Positions 9,081 to 17,495 of a stretch of DNA of 20,336 bases are shown here, piece after piece. Made by a program: the position numbers and the translations under genes. This stretch comes from Pleurobrachia bachei (Eukaryota; Ctenophora; Tentaculata; Cydippida; Pleurobrachiidae), in contig AVPN01000282.1 of the NCBI GenBank assembly GCA_000695325.1, positions 1-20,336 of the forward strand. The letters run 5' to 3'. The first letter of the stretch is position 1. Each line of letters begins with the position of its first letter. Below the pieces are notes generated by a model that saw only the letters and a list, made by a program, of their open reading frames with translations, searched no databases and had not been told where the DNA came from.

Positions 9081-10250
9081 TCACACCCTCACAGATTCAA
9101 TGGCAGAACTCACCAACTCGGCCTGATATCTCTTGCATACGGTATAGTGGGATTCCAGTTGCTTCTTACTGATTTTCACGTTGCAGTAATCACACCTTAC
9201 CACTGCATAGTTACACATCTGGGGAATATAGAAGGTTAGTTTATAGTGTATTTGAATACACTCATGACGTGAGATAATACTCGACTCTTCTCAATTCTCA
9301 TCAAAATAATGGACAGGGAAGTTCTTTCCTTACCAGCTCGTGGTCCTGTAGATCGGCTATTGATGCTACAGTTGGACATCCACTTCCACTGTACGTGCAT
9401 CTCAATCTGAGGTCCTCCATCTTCCGAACAAGCCGGATCTATGGGTGTGGTAGGGGTAGGGGTATAGGGGTAGGTACGGCAGGAGAAAAGGGGGTTTGTG
9501 GGTAAGGCCGTGGTGGAATAGGGTTTGATAGACGTGGGGTGATGTAGAACGATGGGTGGGTAAGGAAGTGTTAGATGGTGTTAGTTGTGTTAGGAGTGGG
9601 TAAGGGGCTGGCGTAATAGGGGTTGGTAGAAGAGGTTAGAGGGTATATATTATGTGAGTTATGGCAGTGTAGTAAGTAAGGATTTAACACTCAACTTATG
9701 GCATGGCAACCCACACTCTATCATCTCCGGCGGATTACAGAACATCTTGGTAATTGAAATGTCTCTACAAACCACACAAACGATACAACTTGCCTAGCTA
9801 GGCTGTGTTAGAACATAACAAACTACAACAATGTAACAAGGCCAAGGCAACAACCATTCATACCTTTGGAGGAAGGAGATGTTTAGATTTTCGTATAATC
9901 ATACAGTCAAAGGGGCATCTGTTGTTTCCCTCAAGCCAGTCGTCTATACAAAACGTACAAAACATGTGACCACACACACTCTGAGGGGATTTTAGATTAT
10001 ACTTTGTAGAAACACATTGCCTTGCTTGACTCTGTTTGAATAATACAAGAAATCGATAGGTCTTTAAATGGAAAATAATTCACCGTATACTTAACTTGAT
10101 CTAAACATTAATTTTTAGTGAACCTACCTCTACGGGGATGCATAGCAGATTCTGGCATATATCACATAGAAATTCAGGTCGGACTGATCCTGATACGACA
10201 CGTCGCTGATCGTAGCCGGAGCCGGGGTTATAAGATAACGTTTCATTCAT
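9081..10250 (-). CDS. RING finger / TRAF-type zinc-finger protein (NRDP1/PDZRN-like), probable E3 ubiquitin ligase
   Basis: Four minus-strand exons with clean GT-AG borders, all phase 0: 10250-10128, 9980-9864, 9438-9334 and 9218-9081. They give about 160 residues. The N-terminus is MNETLSYNPG. The RING begins FLCDICQNLLCIPVE in exon 1 and continues across the intron as CGHMFCTFC, then CPFDC (C3HC4 spacing). Exon 3 (RLRCTYSGSGCPTV...DHEL) and exon 4 (VVRCDYCNVKISKKQLESH, YTVC) look like TRAF-type zinc fingers, as after the RING of RNF41/NRDP1, RNF151 and PDZRN proteins. This supports E2 binding and ubiquitin transfer; the substrate is unknown. Exon 4 contains a possible donor (GTGAGT at 9113) with a weak candidate exon at about 8910-8860, so the C-terminus (stop at 9081 or spliced) is uncertain. 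Much shorter than RNF41 (317 aa). Confidence 0.85.
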
Positions 10251-10960
10251 CGGTCAGTTAGCTAGAAAGGAAGGGGATATAAATATGTAGTTTAACTGAG
10301 CTATACATACATTGATTGATCAAATAGATTTTCAGTACAAGTTTTCATTCCCAAACGGCAAACGCGTTTAAAAGATTCAAAGAAACTAGAATAAAACCAG
10401 TGTAAAATATAAAACAGCACAAGTCAATTCAACAGAAGTTAGGGCACAATGCCTCTTAATAAATAACAGTCGTACTCCGTCATGGTGGCCGGCCGCACAA
10501 CGCGAACTCGTTCTACGACGTCTAAGAAGTATAAAACAAAATCATTATCAGCGGATTACCTATTTGACCGCGTCACAGGCAGCGCTTTATGTGGGCGGTC
10601 AATATAACGATTAACGGGACAATACTGCCACACAAAACTCAAAAGCGAGTTTTGGCGAACGCTGCTAGCCCCCCGTCACGCGCACAGGGATAAGGCAGCG
10701 CTTTTCAAAAGCGAGTTCAAAAAGTAAAAAAAACACAAAAGAAAAAGTTTCAAAACTCGGATTTTTAATTTCAAATTCAGTTTCAATTCGGGCGCGCGCA
10801 GTAAAACGAGATTCTGCTTACTGCGCGTCACCATTTTGCAGTCGTGTTTACTGTTTTTAGCGAGTTCCAGACATTTTCATCTAAGATAACAAAATATTTT
10901 GGATAATTGGATTAAAAGTAGTCAAAACAAAATATCTCTGAAAACAACATTTAAAAACAA
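10251..10960. other. Intergenic region between RING and PSME3IP1-like genes, with hairpins
   Basis: No coding exon found. It must hold the promoter of the minus-strand RING gene and the 3' UTR of the upstream PSME3IP1-like gene. Two perfect hairpins lie 45 bp apart: CAAAACTC/GAGTTTTG with a 6-nt loop at 10633-10654, and CGCTTTT-C-AAAAGCG at 10699-10713. GCAGCGCTTT and AAAAGCGAGTT are each repeated here. GC-rich and A-rich patches alternate. Confidence 0.5.
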
Positions 10961-12394
10961 TCACCTATCGTCCCACGAAGATTTTCTCTTCCTATTATCA
11001 ATCTCATTGTCACTATCGCTACCACTATCACTATCGCTGTCAGAATCACTTTTTCTCCTCTCATCGCCCTTCTTCTTCCCTTCTCCGTCTTCGTCTTCTG
11101 AAGAACTACTGTCACTGTATGCTCCCAATCCAGTTAGGGGTGCGGGTGATTCCTCTTTCTCAACTCTGAATTTCCAGGTAAAATGACATAATATTAATAA
11201 TATTCCGCGCTTGTACCAAATTATCATACCAAATTATCAATTTCACCCCAAAAGTTATGGATCAGCGACCAATTTGACCCGGTCAAACAGGCTGCAAGTA
11301 CTGTCAGGCACAGTGTGAGGGACAATGTCAACCAATTTAATAAACCTACATGACAACAGAAAATAGGGGGGTTCGCCACTCACATTTTTCGTTTTTTAAC
11401 AACTCCAACTAGCAGCTGTTTCTGTCTCGTCATAGTTTTCTTTGCAGGTGGAGCAGGTGCTGCCATGGCAACTGAGTGGGTGGATTCAGCATTCAGGTCC
11501 ACCATCCTCGCCTGAAATTTTATGTTCATACTGTTCATACTGTTCATACTGTTCAGTGTTCATATTAATTAACCACCAGGAAATATAGGTAATTCAAATC
11601 AGAAAGGGTAAAAAAGTAAAATATAATCATTGCTCCCATCCCATGTACCTTGAACTTTTGTAGTTCCTCTATCTCGTGTTTCCGTTGTTCAGTGTGTTCC
11701 TTTTTCTTCGTCTCCTCCCAAGTTTCCAAGAACTGATGCTCGTCAGTATCAAGGCCCGAGTAAACCATGTTTTCTGGAGGGAATATTTTAGTTATACGCA
11801 ACAATTCTCATACGCAACAACTCTCATTTTGGATTGGGCATCCTTACATGGTATACAGGCGGACAAGGGATTCGGTACGGGTATGAGCCTACCGTGCGTC
11901 ACGTACAAAACAACATTAGTACACTTGTTATACACATTACAAAATACTGGTTTTATAACTGACTCATAACTAGCACTAAAAACACTTACTGTATCGGAAT
12001 TGTTCTTCTATCTCTTGGCGCTTTAGTTCCCTATTTTCCTTGAGTCGCTCGTACAACGTCCTCGTTTCAAAATCGTCTTCTTTGTCTTCTGTGGAGGGGT
12101 TAGGGAAATGTTGTAAACGGAGCTAGATCACTCTTGACACCCATTCACGTAATATAAACGAAGACAAACTATATACTATCGACTAAGACCGCGTTTTGAA
12201 TGTGAAAGTGCGCTCCATCGAGGTCTTTGAAGCCGGAATAGTCGGAAAGAGTATACACAAGACTCACGTTCAGTAGGTACATCTGGGTTCCTTACTCTCT
12301 CCCACTCATCAGCCCTCCGTGCCCTCATCTGTTTCAGGGCCTCTTCCTGGGCGTCCTCCTTGGTGTGGCCAGGGGACGCTGCTGTGGTACTCAT
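10961..12394 (-). CDS. PSME3IP1: PSME3IP1/FAM192A (NIP30-domain) homologue
   Basis: Five minus-strand exons with GT-AG borders and consistent phases: 12394-12268, 12088-11990, 11773-11649, 11511-11384 and 11165-10961, 227 residues. The NIP30 domain is recognisable: RRADEWERVRNPDVP in exon 1, TLYERLKENRELKRQEIEEQF in exon 2, KNMVYSGLDTDEHQFLE plus a charged helix in exon 3. QKQLLVGVVKKRK in exon 4 corresponds to the vertebrate KLLAGAVK segment. Exon 5 carries LTGLGAYSDSSSSEDE, matching the conserved LPGLGAYS...acidic-Ser motif, and then a longer Ser/Asp tail. The human protein (254 aa) is a nuclear partner of the PA28-gamma (PSME3) proteasome activator, and phosphorylation of the acidic Ser region promotes binding. 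The human N-terminal RFVSEAELDE segment is not matched here. Divergent from the IQ gene across 645 bp. Confidence 0.9.
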
Positions 12395-12701
12395 ACTGTC
12401 TGCTATAGAAGGGCTGGGTTTGTTAACGGGGATGGGAGGGGCCTGGGGGAGGGGGGCTGTTCGTGAGATATATGACTAGTTATTGACAATTGAATGAGGA
12501 ACAGTGAGTTGGAAGTGTAGACAGTGATGTTTTTCAATCTCCACCCCTCTGTTATAGTCAAGAAGCTGTAGAGCTACCTCGAGATAGAGCTAATTCCGCT
12601 GTATTGTGACTGAAGGGTGTGCTTGTTGGAGCGATTAGCTGCTGTCCGACACGTAATAGTATATTATATTTGTATTGAACAGCATGCATGCTGTTTACTA
12701 T

Positions 12702-12810
12702 ATCTCTCTCTCCATCTTTCTCTCTCTCACTATCTCTCTCCCTCTCTCTCCCCCTCTTTCTCTCTCTCTCCCTCTCTCTCCCACTCTCTCTCCCTCCATC
12801 TATCTCTCTC
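12702..12810. repeat. CT-rich microsatellite
   Basis: About 110 bp of CTCTCT/CCCTCT tract with few interruptions, only C and T over long runs. Together with the GA-rich tract about 90 bp downstream it forms an imperfect inverted pair. Confidence 0.9.
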
Positions 12811-12896
12811 GGTGAACTGCAAGCTTGACGCTTTGCGTGACGTAAAACTTTGCTTGTTCACTTGAAAGCAACGTCTGATTGGGGGACGATTTGACA

Positions 12897-12963
12897 AGGG
12901 AGAGAAAAAAGAGAGAGAAAAAGAGAGAGAGGGGGAGAAAGATGGAGAGAAGGAGAGAGGGAC
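12897..12963. repeat. GA-rich tract, inverted partner of the CT tract
   Basis: About 67 bp of purine-only GAGAGA/GGGAG sequence, the opposite strand sense of the CT tract at 12702-12810. Confidence 0.85.
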
Positions 12964-13039
12964 GAGTGAAAAATTGGCCACATGAAAACTTTCTTTCAAG
13001 CATTGTCTATTTGTTGTGCTGCTTTTTCGCTGCCGTATT

Positions 13040-15290
13040 ATGACTGTCAGAGATAACCCTACCAGCTCTCAACAACAACCCGGTAAGACAAAAACCCGTC
13101 ACCTTTGAATTTGATCAAACCCATGATCTCGACAACACTATTGTATCAATGAGAGTACCATATTATAGGATTAGGGGGGAAGAAACTGTAGGTGGAATTC
13201 TAGATTTTAGATCTTTACTACATTTCAGATGCCAAGGAGCTGGACACCCTATTCTACGAGAGTGTCACGCTGTCAGAAAGACTCCGGAGATGTGTGGCGG
13301 ACTGTAGTAACTTGCTACACGACCAATCCTTTCGGGTTGAGACTGAACTGTGCCGGGAAGTTCTAGACAAGGATCTACCAGGTATTTTTATACTATCTCT
13401 CAGTTAAGAAAATGAGAGACACTGCAGTTTCTCCATGATTTTACTTTGACAATGATCTACCAGGTATAAACAAGTTTTTTCATCAATTTCCAATGATTTT
13501 ACCGTTGTCTGCTTCAGTTATTACACCACCCGGACAAGTGAAGGATCAAGAGATTCCACGAATTCCAGATACTAAGGATCAAGATGTAGAGAAGAAAGAG
13601 GATGATGATAATGAGGAGGAAGATGGAGAAGTGTTGCAGATAGCGGATGATGGGATAGAGAGTGATGTTACTGAAAGTGATCTGGAACTCAGTGACGAGC
13701 TGACTGAGGTCTCCTCCACCGGTTAGTAATTCATTCCGGCCCCCTACACTGGCGAAGTTTCGTTATGATAAACCCCTTTATTGTGCGCTTCTTTCTGAGC
13801 GGATTGGGAAGGCTGGGAAGGCATCGTCCTTGCAGATGAGGAAGAGGTAGCTTAGTTAATAGGGATTAGGGTTCAGCCAGATATGAAACTGACTTTATCT
13901 CCATTTACAGCATCAGTAAGTGACCGGTCAGAGGGCGAGTCCATAGAGTTAGAGGTTGACGACCTCGGACTGAAGGACTGCACAGTGACTAGGAAAATCA
14001 GACGAAAAGATACCCCCGTGAGGAAGAAAGTGGAGAAGAAGAAAAGAGAGAGGGATGAAACGAGAGTGATGATTAATCGTGTCGAGAAACAGGTACATCA
14101 TTAAAACATGACCCTCTTTTAATCGTATGATGCAGAACCTTTGCAGTTCAGTGCAGCATCTACCTAGACCAATGTTCAATTGAATCAGAAGGGTAATGGG
14201 GTAATTTATGATGAACTTGGCCACTTTGAGACATCCTGACTCCCAATTTCAGGTATCGTGCAAGTGTTGTCGGTCGGTGATGGGGCGGATTCTCCACGAG
14301 GTAGATAGCTGTGAGAAGGCCGAGAATATCGCAAAACTGAAACCATACCAACCTAAAACCTCTATCATAACGGACTTTCAGGTAAGAGAACCCCTTCCAT
14401 CTGAACCATTATATTTATACTAATATGTATTGACGAAATTCCGAGCTGATAGTTCGGTTCGGACAGTATTTTATTTGGTATACATACCAAGCAAAGGCTT
14501 CATTTAATTTCCAAAACTACCTCCACAGGGTGCAGTTGAGTTCCAACACCGATACAACCAGGAATGGTATGCTGCAATAGCCATCCAGCGATCATGGAGG
14601 GCCTACTTTCTGAGGAAAGTGCAGCGGTTACGAAGGGCTGAGGTGAGGAGATACAAGAACGAGATGAGATTGAAATATGGACATATTGCACATTTTGTTA
14701 TTAAACGGGATGCCAACAAAACAAAGTGATTGTTGGACGAAGCTTTATAGTACGAGGAACTGTTCAAGTAAGAACAAAAACAAATACTCTTTCTCTGAGA
14801 AAAGCTAAAGTAGTGAGCACAGTTTTGACCACTAAAGATGACCAAATATATTCAGATCTATTTGTACAAATTGTAACATGACGTTGTATTCAATGAATTG
14901 TGTTAGGAGGGGGTACTGAACTTTGGTCATTACCCCCCCCACCCCCCCCCCCACTTCTCAGATTAGGAGTTAGAAAAATGGGTAATGCCCAGAGACAGCG
15001 TTTGGTATCAGATGTATTGTTTCATGGAGCATTTCCCTAATGTTTGGTTCGATTGTATCTCTGTTGTATTGTAGAGTGTTGGAAACAACAACAGACAGTA
15101 CAATACCAGAGAGATCCATGAAAATCAGGTGCTAGCTCTCCCACATTGTCTTCAATTGCATGTATTTTCTGATGTTTCCAGCACAACTAATGCCCCCTGT
15201 TTCTAGACAGAATTCGATAAAAGAGAGATGCAATGGATATTGAGACTCTGTTCCATCTCACATTTGCTTTCCAATATTCCGAAAGAATAA
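13040..15290 (+). CDS. IQ-motif protein of unknown family (six to eight exons, two possible 3' ends)
   Basis: Plus-strand exons with GT-AG borders: 13040-13082, 13229-13381, 13518-13721, 13911-14092, 14253-14381, 14529-14642, 15075-15128 and 15207-15290 (320 residues). All phases agree. If the last donor is not used, exon 6 reads on to a stop at 14727-14729 (303 residues). Exon 2 encodes a Cys-containing helical segment (LFYESVTLSERLRRCV). Exon 3 is strongly acidic, and exon 4 is acidic then Lys/Arg-rich. Exon 5 starts with CKCC and resembles nothing I can name. Exon 6 has a canonical IQ motif, AIQRSWRAYFLRK (IQxxxRxxxxR type), which binds calmodulin or myosin-light-chain-like proteins. The last exon ends QWILRLCSISHLLSNIPKE. 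I do not recognise the full-length family. Confidence 0.8.
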
Positions 15291-15291
15291 A
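15286..15291 (+). promoter_or_regulatory. AATAAA overlapping the last stop codon of the IQ gene
   Basis: The stop TAA (15288-15290) lies inside AATAAA, so if this is the poly(A) signal the spliced form would have a very short 3' UTR. Confidence 0.4.
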
Positions 15292-15550
15292 AGTCAATTC
15301 AAATACCTAGATGGTAAAAGGATGAAGATCCACAGATTATCGATAGATTTGCGTTAACTGGTCGACCGCTTAACGCGAATTTCGTCCTAGGCGGCAATCT
15401 AATATATTAATTTCCCCCTGTTAGCAGTTTAAAAACATTCCCGGCCATGATGGCCCCTGGATACCTTATTCTTGCCATTGTGTTAACGAGTTGTAGACGT
15501 TGTAACGGGGGGTGTCCAATCTCATTTGTATTAAAGTTAAAACTTCAAAC
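15292..15550. other. Spacer before the 5S/SL array
   Basis: No gene is seen. AT-rich with a short G run near 15507. The left edge of the array is preceded by an extra TTCAAAC copy (15544-15550), so the first unit begins in a short direct repeat. Confidence 0.4.
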
Positions 15551-15675
15551 TTCAAACTTTTCAACACTACTTTAAACAAATTAATTTGAGTTTGCCGGAG
15601 TTCTAGTGTTCAACTGGCTCTCTTCGGAGGCCGGTAACACTTCCTTTTGGTCTGCCTTCCCATCGGGAGGGCGAT
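15551..15675 (+). pseudogene. SL-RNA-like copy 1, splice donor missing
   Basis: Same 40-nt leader, central hairpin, Sm-like site and terminal hairpin as the copies at 16301 and 17051, but after TTTGAG it reads TTTGCCGG instead of GTAAGCTG, so there is no 5' splice site. Similarity to the other units starts at about 15551, so it also lacks their upstream sequence and therefore probably their promoter. The closing pair of the last hairpin is T-G rather than T-A. Probably non-functional. Confidence 0.55.
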
Positions 15676-15855
15676 AATAAATCGAAAATAATAACAAACT
15701 GACTGCTGTGTTCTGTGTGTCGTCATGTGTGTTGTGTGATGTTTCCCTCACTCTCAGAGAGTGTGTATGAGGCTGTATTAGCATTCAATTATGAGAGTTT
15801 CCCTCCGCAAATTCAGTATATATCGGGAGACGTGTAATTTGAAGAAAGAAGAAGG

Positions 15856-15861
15856 TATAAA
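15856..15861 (+). promoter_or_regulatory. TATAAA box at -29 of 5S copy 1
   Basis: TATAAA starts 29 nt before the 5S 5' end, a placement seen in upstream elements of many invertebrate 5S genes. The same box is at 16606-16611 in the next unit. Confidence 0.6.
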
Positions 15862-15884
15862 GGCGCTCGGAATTGATGAATGTC

Positions 15885-16002
15885 GGATACGGCCATACTC
15901 GGTTGAATGCACCCGATCTCGTTCGATCTCGGAAGTTAAACAACCGCAGGCCGGGTTAGTACTTGGATGGGTGACCGCCTGGGAATCCCCGGTGCAGTAT
16001 CC
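15885..16002 (+). rRNA. 5S ribosomal RNA, copy 1
   Basis: The 118-nt core begins GGATACGGCCATACTC and ends GTATCC, which pair as helix I. Diagnostic 5S blocks are present: CCCGATCTCGTTCGATCTCG, GAAGTTAAACAACC (box A region), and GGTTAGTACTTGGATGGG with GACCGCCTGGGAAT (box C). A run of six T follows at once. Transcribed by Pol III with TFIIIA; part of the large ribosomal subunit. Confidence 0.97.
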
Positions 16003-16008
16003 TTTTTT
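16003..16008 (+). terminator. Pol III terminator of 5S copy 1
   Basis: Six T residues directly after the helix I 3' strand; some may be retained as the 3' overhang. Confidence 0.85.
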
Positions 16009-16177
16009 CAACTTTTTTGGCAAATTAATCAATAAGGTCACCCACATTTTTGGTGACTTTTTAGGTGAATTTCTAGGTCATTTTGGTGACTCTGACAGCT
16101 TGAATCTCTCTGTGAGAATCTCACAGTTTTGTGAGGAGTTACTGCTGCTGCAGCAGAACTGGTAGAGCTTATTAGAT

Positions 16178-16262
16178 CACGTGACCGGGTCACGTGGTAC
16201 GCTGCTCGTAGTTGAATTATTCCATATTCGGAAAGGCCACCTACACGTGACTCGTGGCGTAC
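16178..16262. promoter_or_regulatory. CACGTG cluster upstream of the SL-like gene (candidate promoter)
   Basis: CACGTG occurs at 16178, 16191 and 16244 (also +750). The first two form the repeat TCACGTGACCGGGTCACGTGG, of which I note only the two cores here. The third lies about 57 bp before the SL-like start, near where snRNA-type Pol II genes carry a proximal sequence element. Copy 1 lacks this flank. Role inferred from position. Confidence 0.4.
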
Positions 16263-16300
16263 TGGGGGATGGGAGGGAGGTCCGAGACTCCATCAGCAGT

Positions 16301-16425
16301 TTCAAACTTTTCAACACTACTTTAAACAAATTAATTTGAGGTAAGCTGAGTTCTAGTGTTCAACTGGCTCTCTTCGGAGGCCGGTAACACTTCCTTTTGG
16401 TCTGCCTTCCCATCGGGAGGGCAAT
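16301..16425 (+). ncRNA. Candidate spliced-leader (SL) RNA, copy 2
   Basis: A leader of up to 40 nt (16301-16340) ends in AATTTGAG and is followed directly by the donor GTAAG (16341). The leader's 3' part contains the self-complementary CAAATTAATTTG. A long hairpin (16355-16391) follows: AGTGTT/AACACT outer stem, ACTGGC/GCCGGT inner stem, CTC-TTCG-GAG cap with the stable C(UUCG)G tetraloop, and two small bulges. Next is an Sm-like CTTTTGG (16394-16400), then a 9-bp hairpin TGCCTTCCC-ATC-GGGAGGGCA (16403-16423). This order (leader, GU donor, hairpin, Sm site, hairpin) and the 5S linkage are hallmarks of SL RNAs. In SL trans-splicing the leader is joined to the 5' ends of many mRNAs. The 5' end is not proven. 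The leader's TTTGAG end recalls nematode SL1, which may be coincidence. Confidence 0.75.
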
Positions 16426-16605
16426 AATAAATCGAAAATAATAACAAACTGACTGCTGTGTTCTGTGTGTCGTCATGTGTGTTGTGTGATGTTTCCCTCA
16501 CTCTCAGAGAGTGTGTATGAGGCTGTATTAGCATTCAATTATGAGAGTTTCCCTCCGCAAATTCAGTATATATCGGGAGACGTGTAATTTGAAGAAAGAA
16601 GAAGG

Positions 16606-16611
16606 TATAAA
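16606..16611 (+). promoter_or_regulatory. TATAAA box at -29 of 5S copy 2
   Basis: Same spacing and sequence as in the first unit. Confidence 0.6.
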
Positions 16612-16634
16612 GGCGCTCGGAATTGATGAATGTC

Positions 16635-16752
16635 GGATACGGCCATACTCGGTTGAATGCACCCGATCTCGTTCGATCTCGGAAGTTAAACAACCGCAGG
16701 CCGGGTTAGTACTTGGATGGGTGACCGCCTGGGAATCCCCGGTGCAGTATCC
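16635..16752 (+). rRNA. 5S ribosomal RNA, copy 2
   Basis: Identical to copy 1, exactly 750 bp downstream, with the same helix I ends, internal control region and six-T terminator (16753-16758). Confidence 0.97.
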
Positions 16753-16758
16753 TTTTTT
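16753..16758 (+). terminator. Pol III terminator of 5S copy 2
   Basis: Six T residues directly after 5S copy 2. Confidence 0.85.
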
Positions 16759-17050
16759 CAACTTTTTTGGCAAATTAATCAATAAGGTCACCCACATTTT
16801 TGGTGACTTTTTAGGTGAATTTCTAGGTCATTTTGGTGACTCTGACAGCTTGAATCTCTCTGTGAGAATCTCACAGTTTTGTGAGGAGTTACTGCTGCTG
16901 CAGCAGAACTGGTAGAGCTTATTAGATCACGTGACCGGGTCACGTGGTACGCTGCTCGTAGTTGAATTATTCCATATTCGGAAAGGCCACCTACACGTGA
17001 CTCGTGGCGTACTGGGGGATGGGAGGGAGGTCCGAGACTCCATCAGCAGT

Positions 17051-17175
17051 TTCAAACTTTTCAACACTACTTTAAACAAATTAATTTGAGGTAAGCTGAG
17101 TTCTAGTGTTCAACTGGCTCTCTTCGGAGGCCGGTAACACTTCCTTTTGGTCTGCCTTCCCATCGGGAGGGCAAT
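17051..17175 (+). ncRNA. Candidate spliced-leader (SL) RNA, copy 3
   Basis: Identical to the copy at 16301 through the donor, UUCG hairpin, Sm-like site and terminal hairpin (17153-17173). It is the last element of the array; similarity stops at 17217 and no 5S gene follows. Its upstream flank is the same as that of copy 2, so it should share the same promoter. Confidence 0.75.
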
Positions 17176-17406
17176 AATAAATCGAAAATAATAACAAACT
17201 GACTGCTGTGTTCTGTGATATCGCCGGCACTAGGAGAGCAGCCCCCCCAAACCCCCCACGAAGAAAGGCACAATTATATACACAGACAGTCTGAAAATTA
17301 TCTAGACACATGAAAACTGGATCAATCATTTGGAAGGGTGTTCCTAAACTACAATCTGCTGTTAGATTATGTGATACACATACATACAAGTTTTTAATTT
17401 GTTACC

Positions 17407-17441
17407 GATTGGTTACCACGGTCACGATATGGTAACCAATC
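17407..17441. repeat. 11-bp inverted repeat, likely in the 3' UTR of the reductase-like gene
   Basis: GATTGGTTACC (17407-17417) and GGTAACCAATC (17431-17441) are perfect inverted arms with a 13-nt loop, 55 bp past the stop of the minus-strand gene. Further GGTAAC/GTTACC copies lie at about 17401, 17443 and 17473. They could form a hairpin in the transcript. Confidence 0.7.
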
Positions 17442-17495
17442 ATGGTAACTTTAATTGTAACCACCGGTATTTGGTAACCATAGCAACTGATCTGT

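Larger units (their letters stand above)
12395..13039. promoter_or_regulatory. Intergenic region between divergent genes (putative bidirectional promoter)
   Basis: These 645 bp separate the start codons of the PSME3IP1-like gene (minus) and the IQ-motif gene (plus). There is no coding exon. It contains an 18-bp perfect palindrome (AACAGCATGCATGCTGTT, 12679-12696), a CT tract, a GA tract, and a CRE-like TGACGTAA near 12838. Promoter function is inferred from position. Confidence 0.5.
15551..17217 (+). repeat. Tandem array with 750-bp unit: SL-RNA-like gene plus 5S rRNA gene
   Basis: Units start at 15551, 16301 and 17051, an exact period of 750 bp. The third unit ends at 17217, after its SL part but before a 5S gene. 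Units 1 and 2 look identical except for an 8-10-nt cluster at 15591-15600 versus 16341-16350 and one G/A change (15673 versus 16423). Such near-identity is expected of concerted evolution in 5S arrays. The long open frames in the unit on both strands are incidental. Confidence 0.95.

Noticed and set aside
13448-13470. Second gatctaccaggtat-like exon end in intron 2 of the IQ gene
   Set aside because: It echoes the real exon 2 end at 13370-13385, but it lies in a stretch without an acceptor-bounded open exon; a small intronic duplication is enough.
14932-14953. Poly-C tract as a possible G-quadruplex on the minus strand
   Set aside because: A simple homopolymer run in an intron with no supporting context.
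15581-16915. Open frames of 67, 89 and 124 residues repeated every 750 bp
   Set aside because: They overlap the 5S and SL-like RNA genes and are kept only because the array units are nearly identical.
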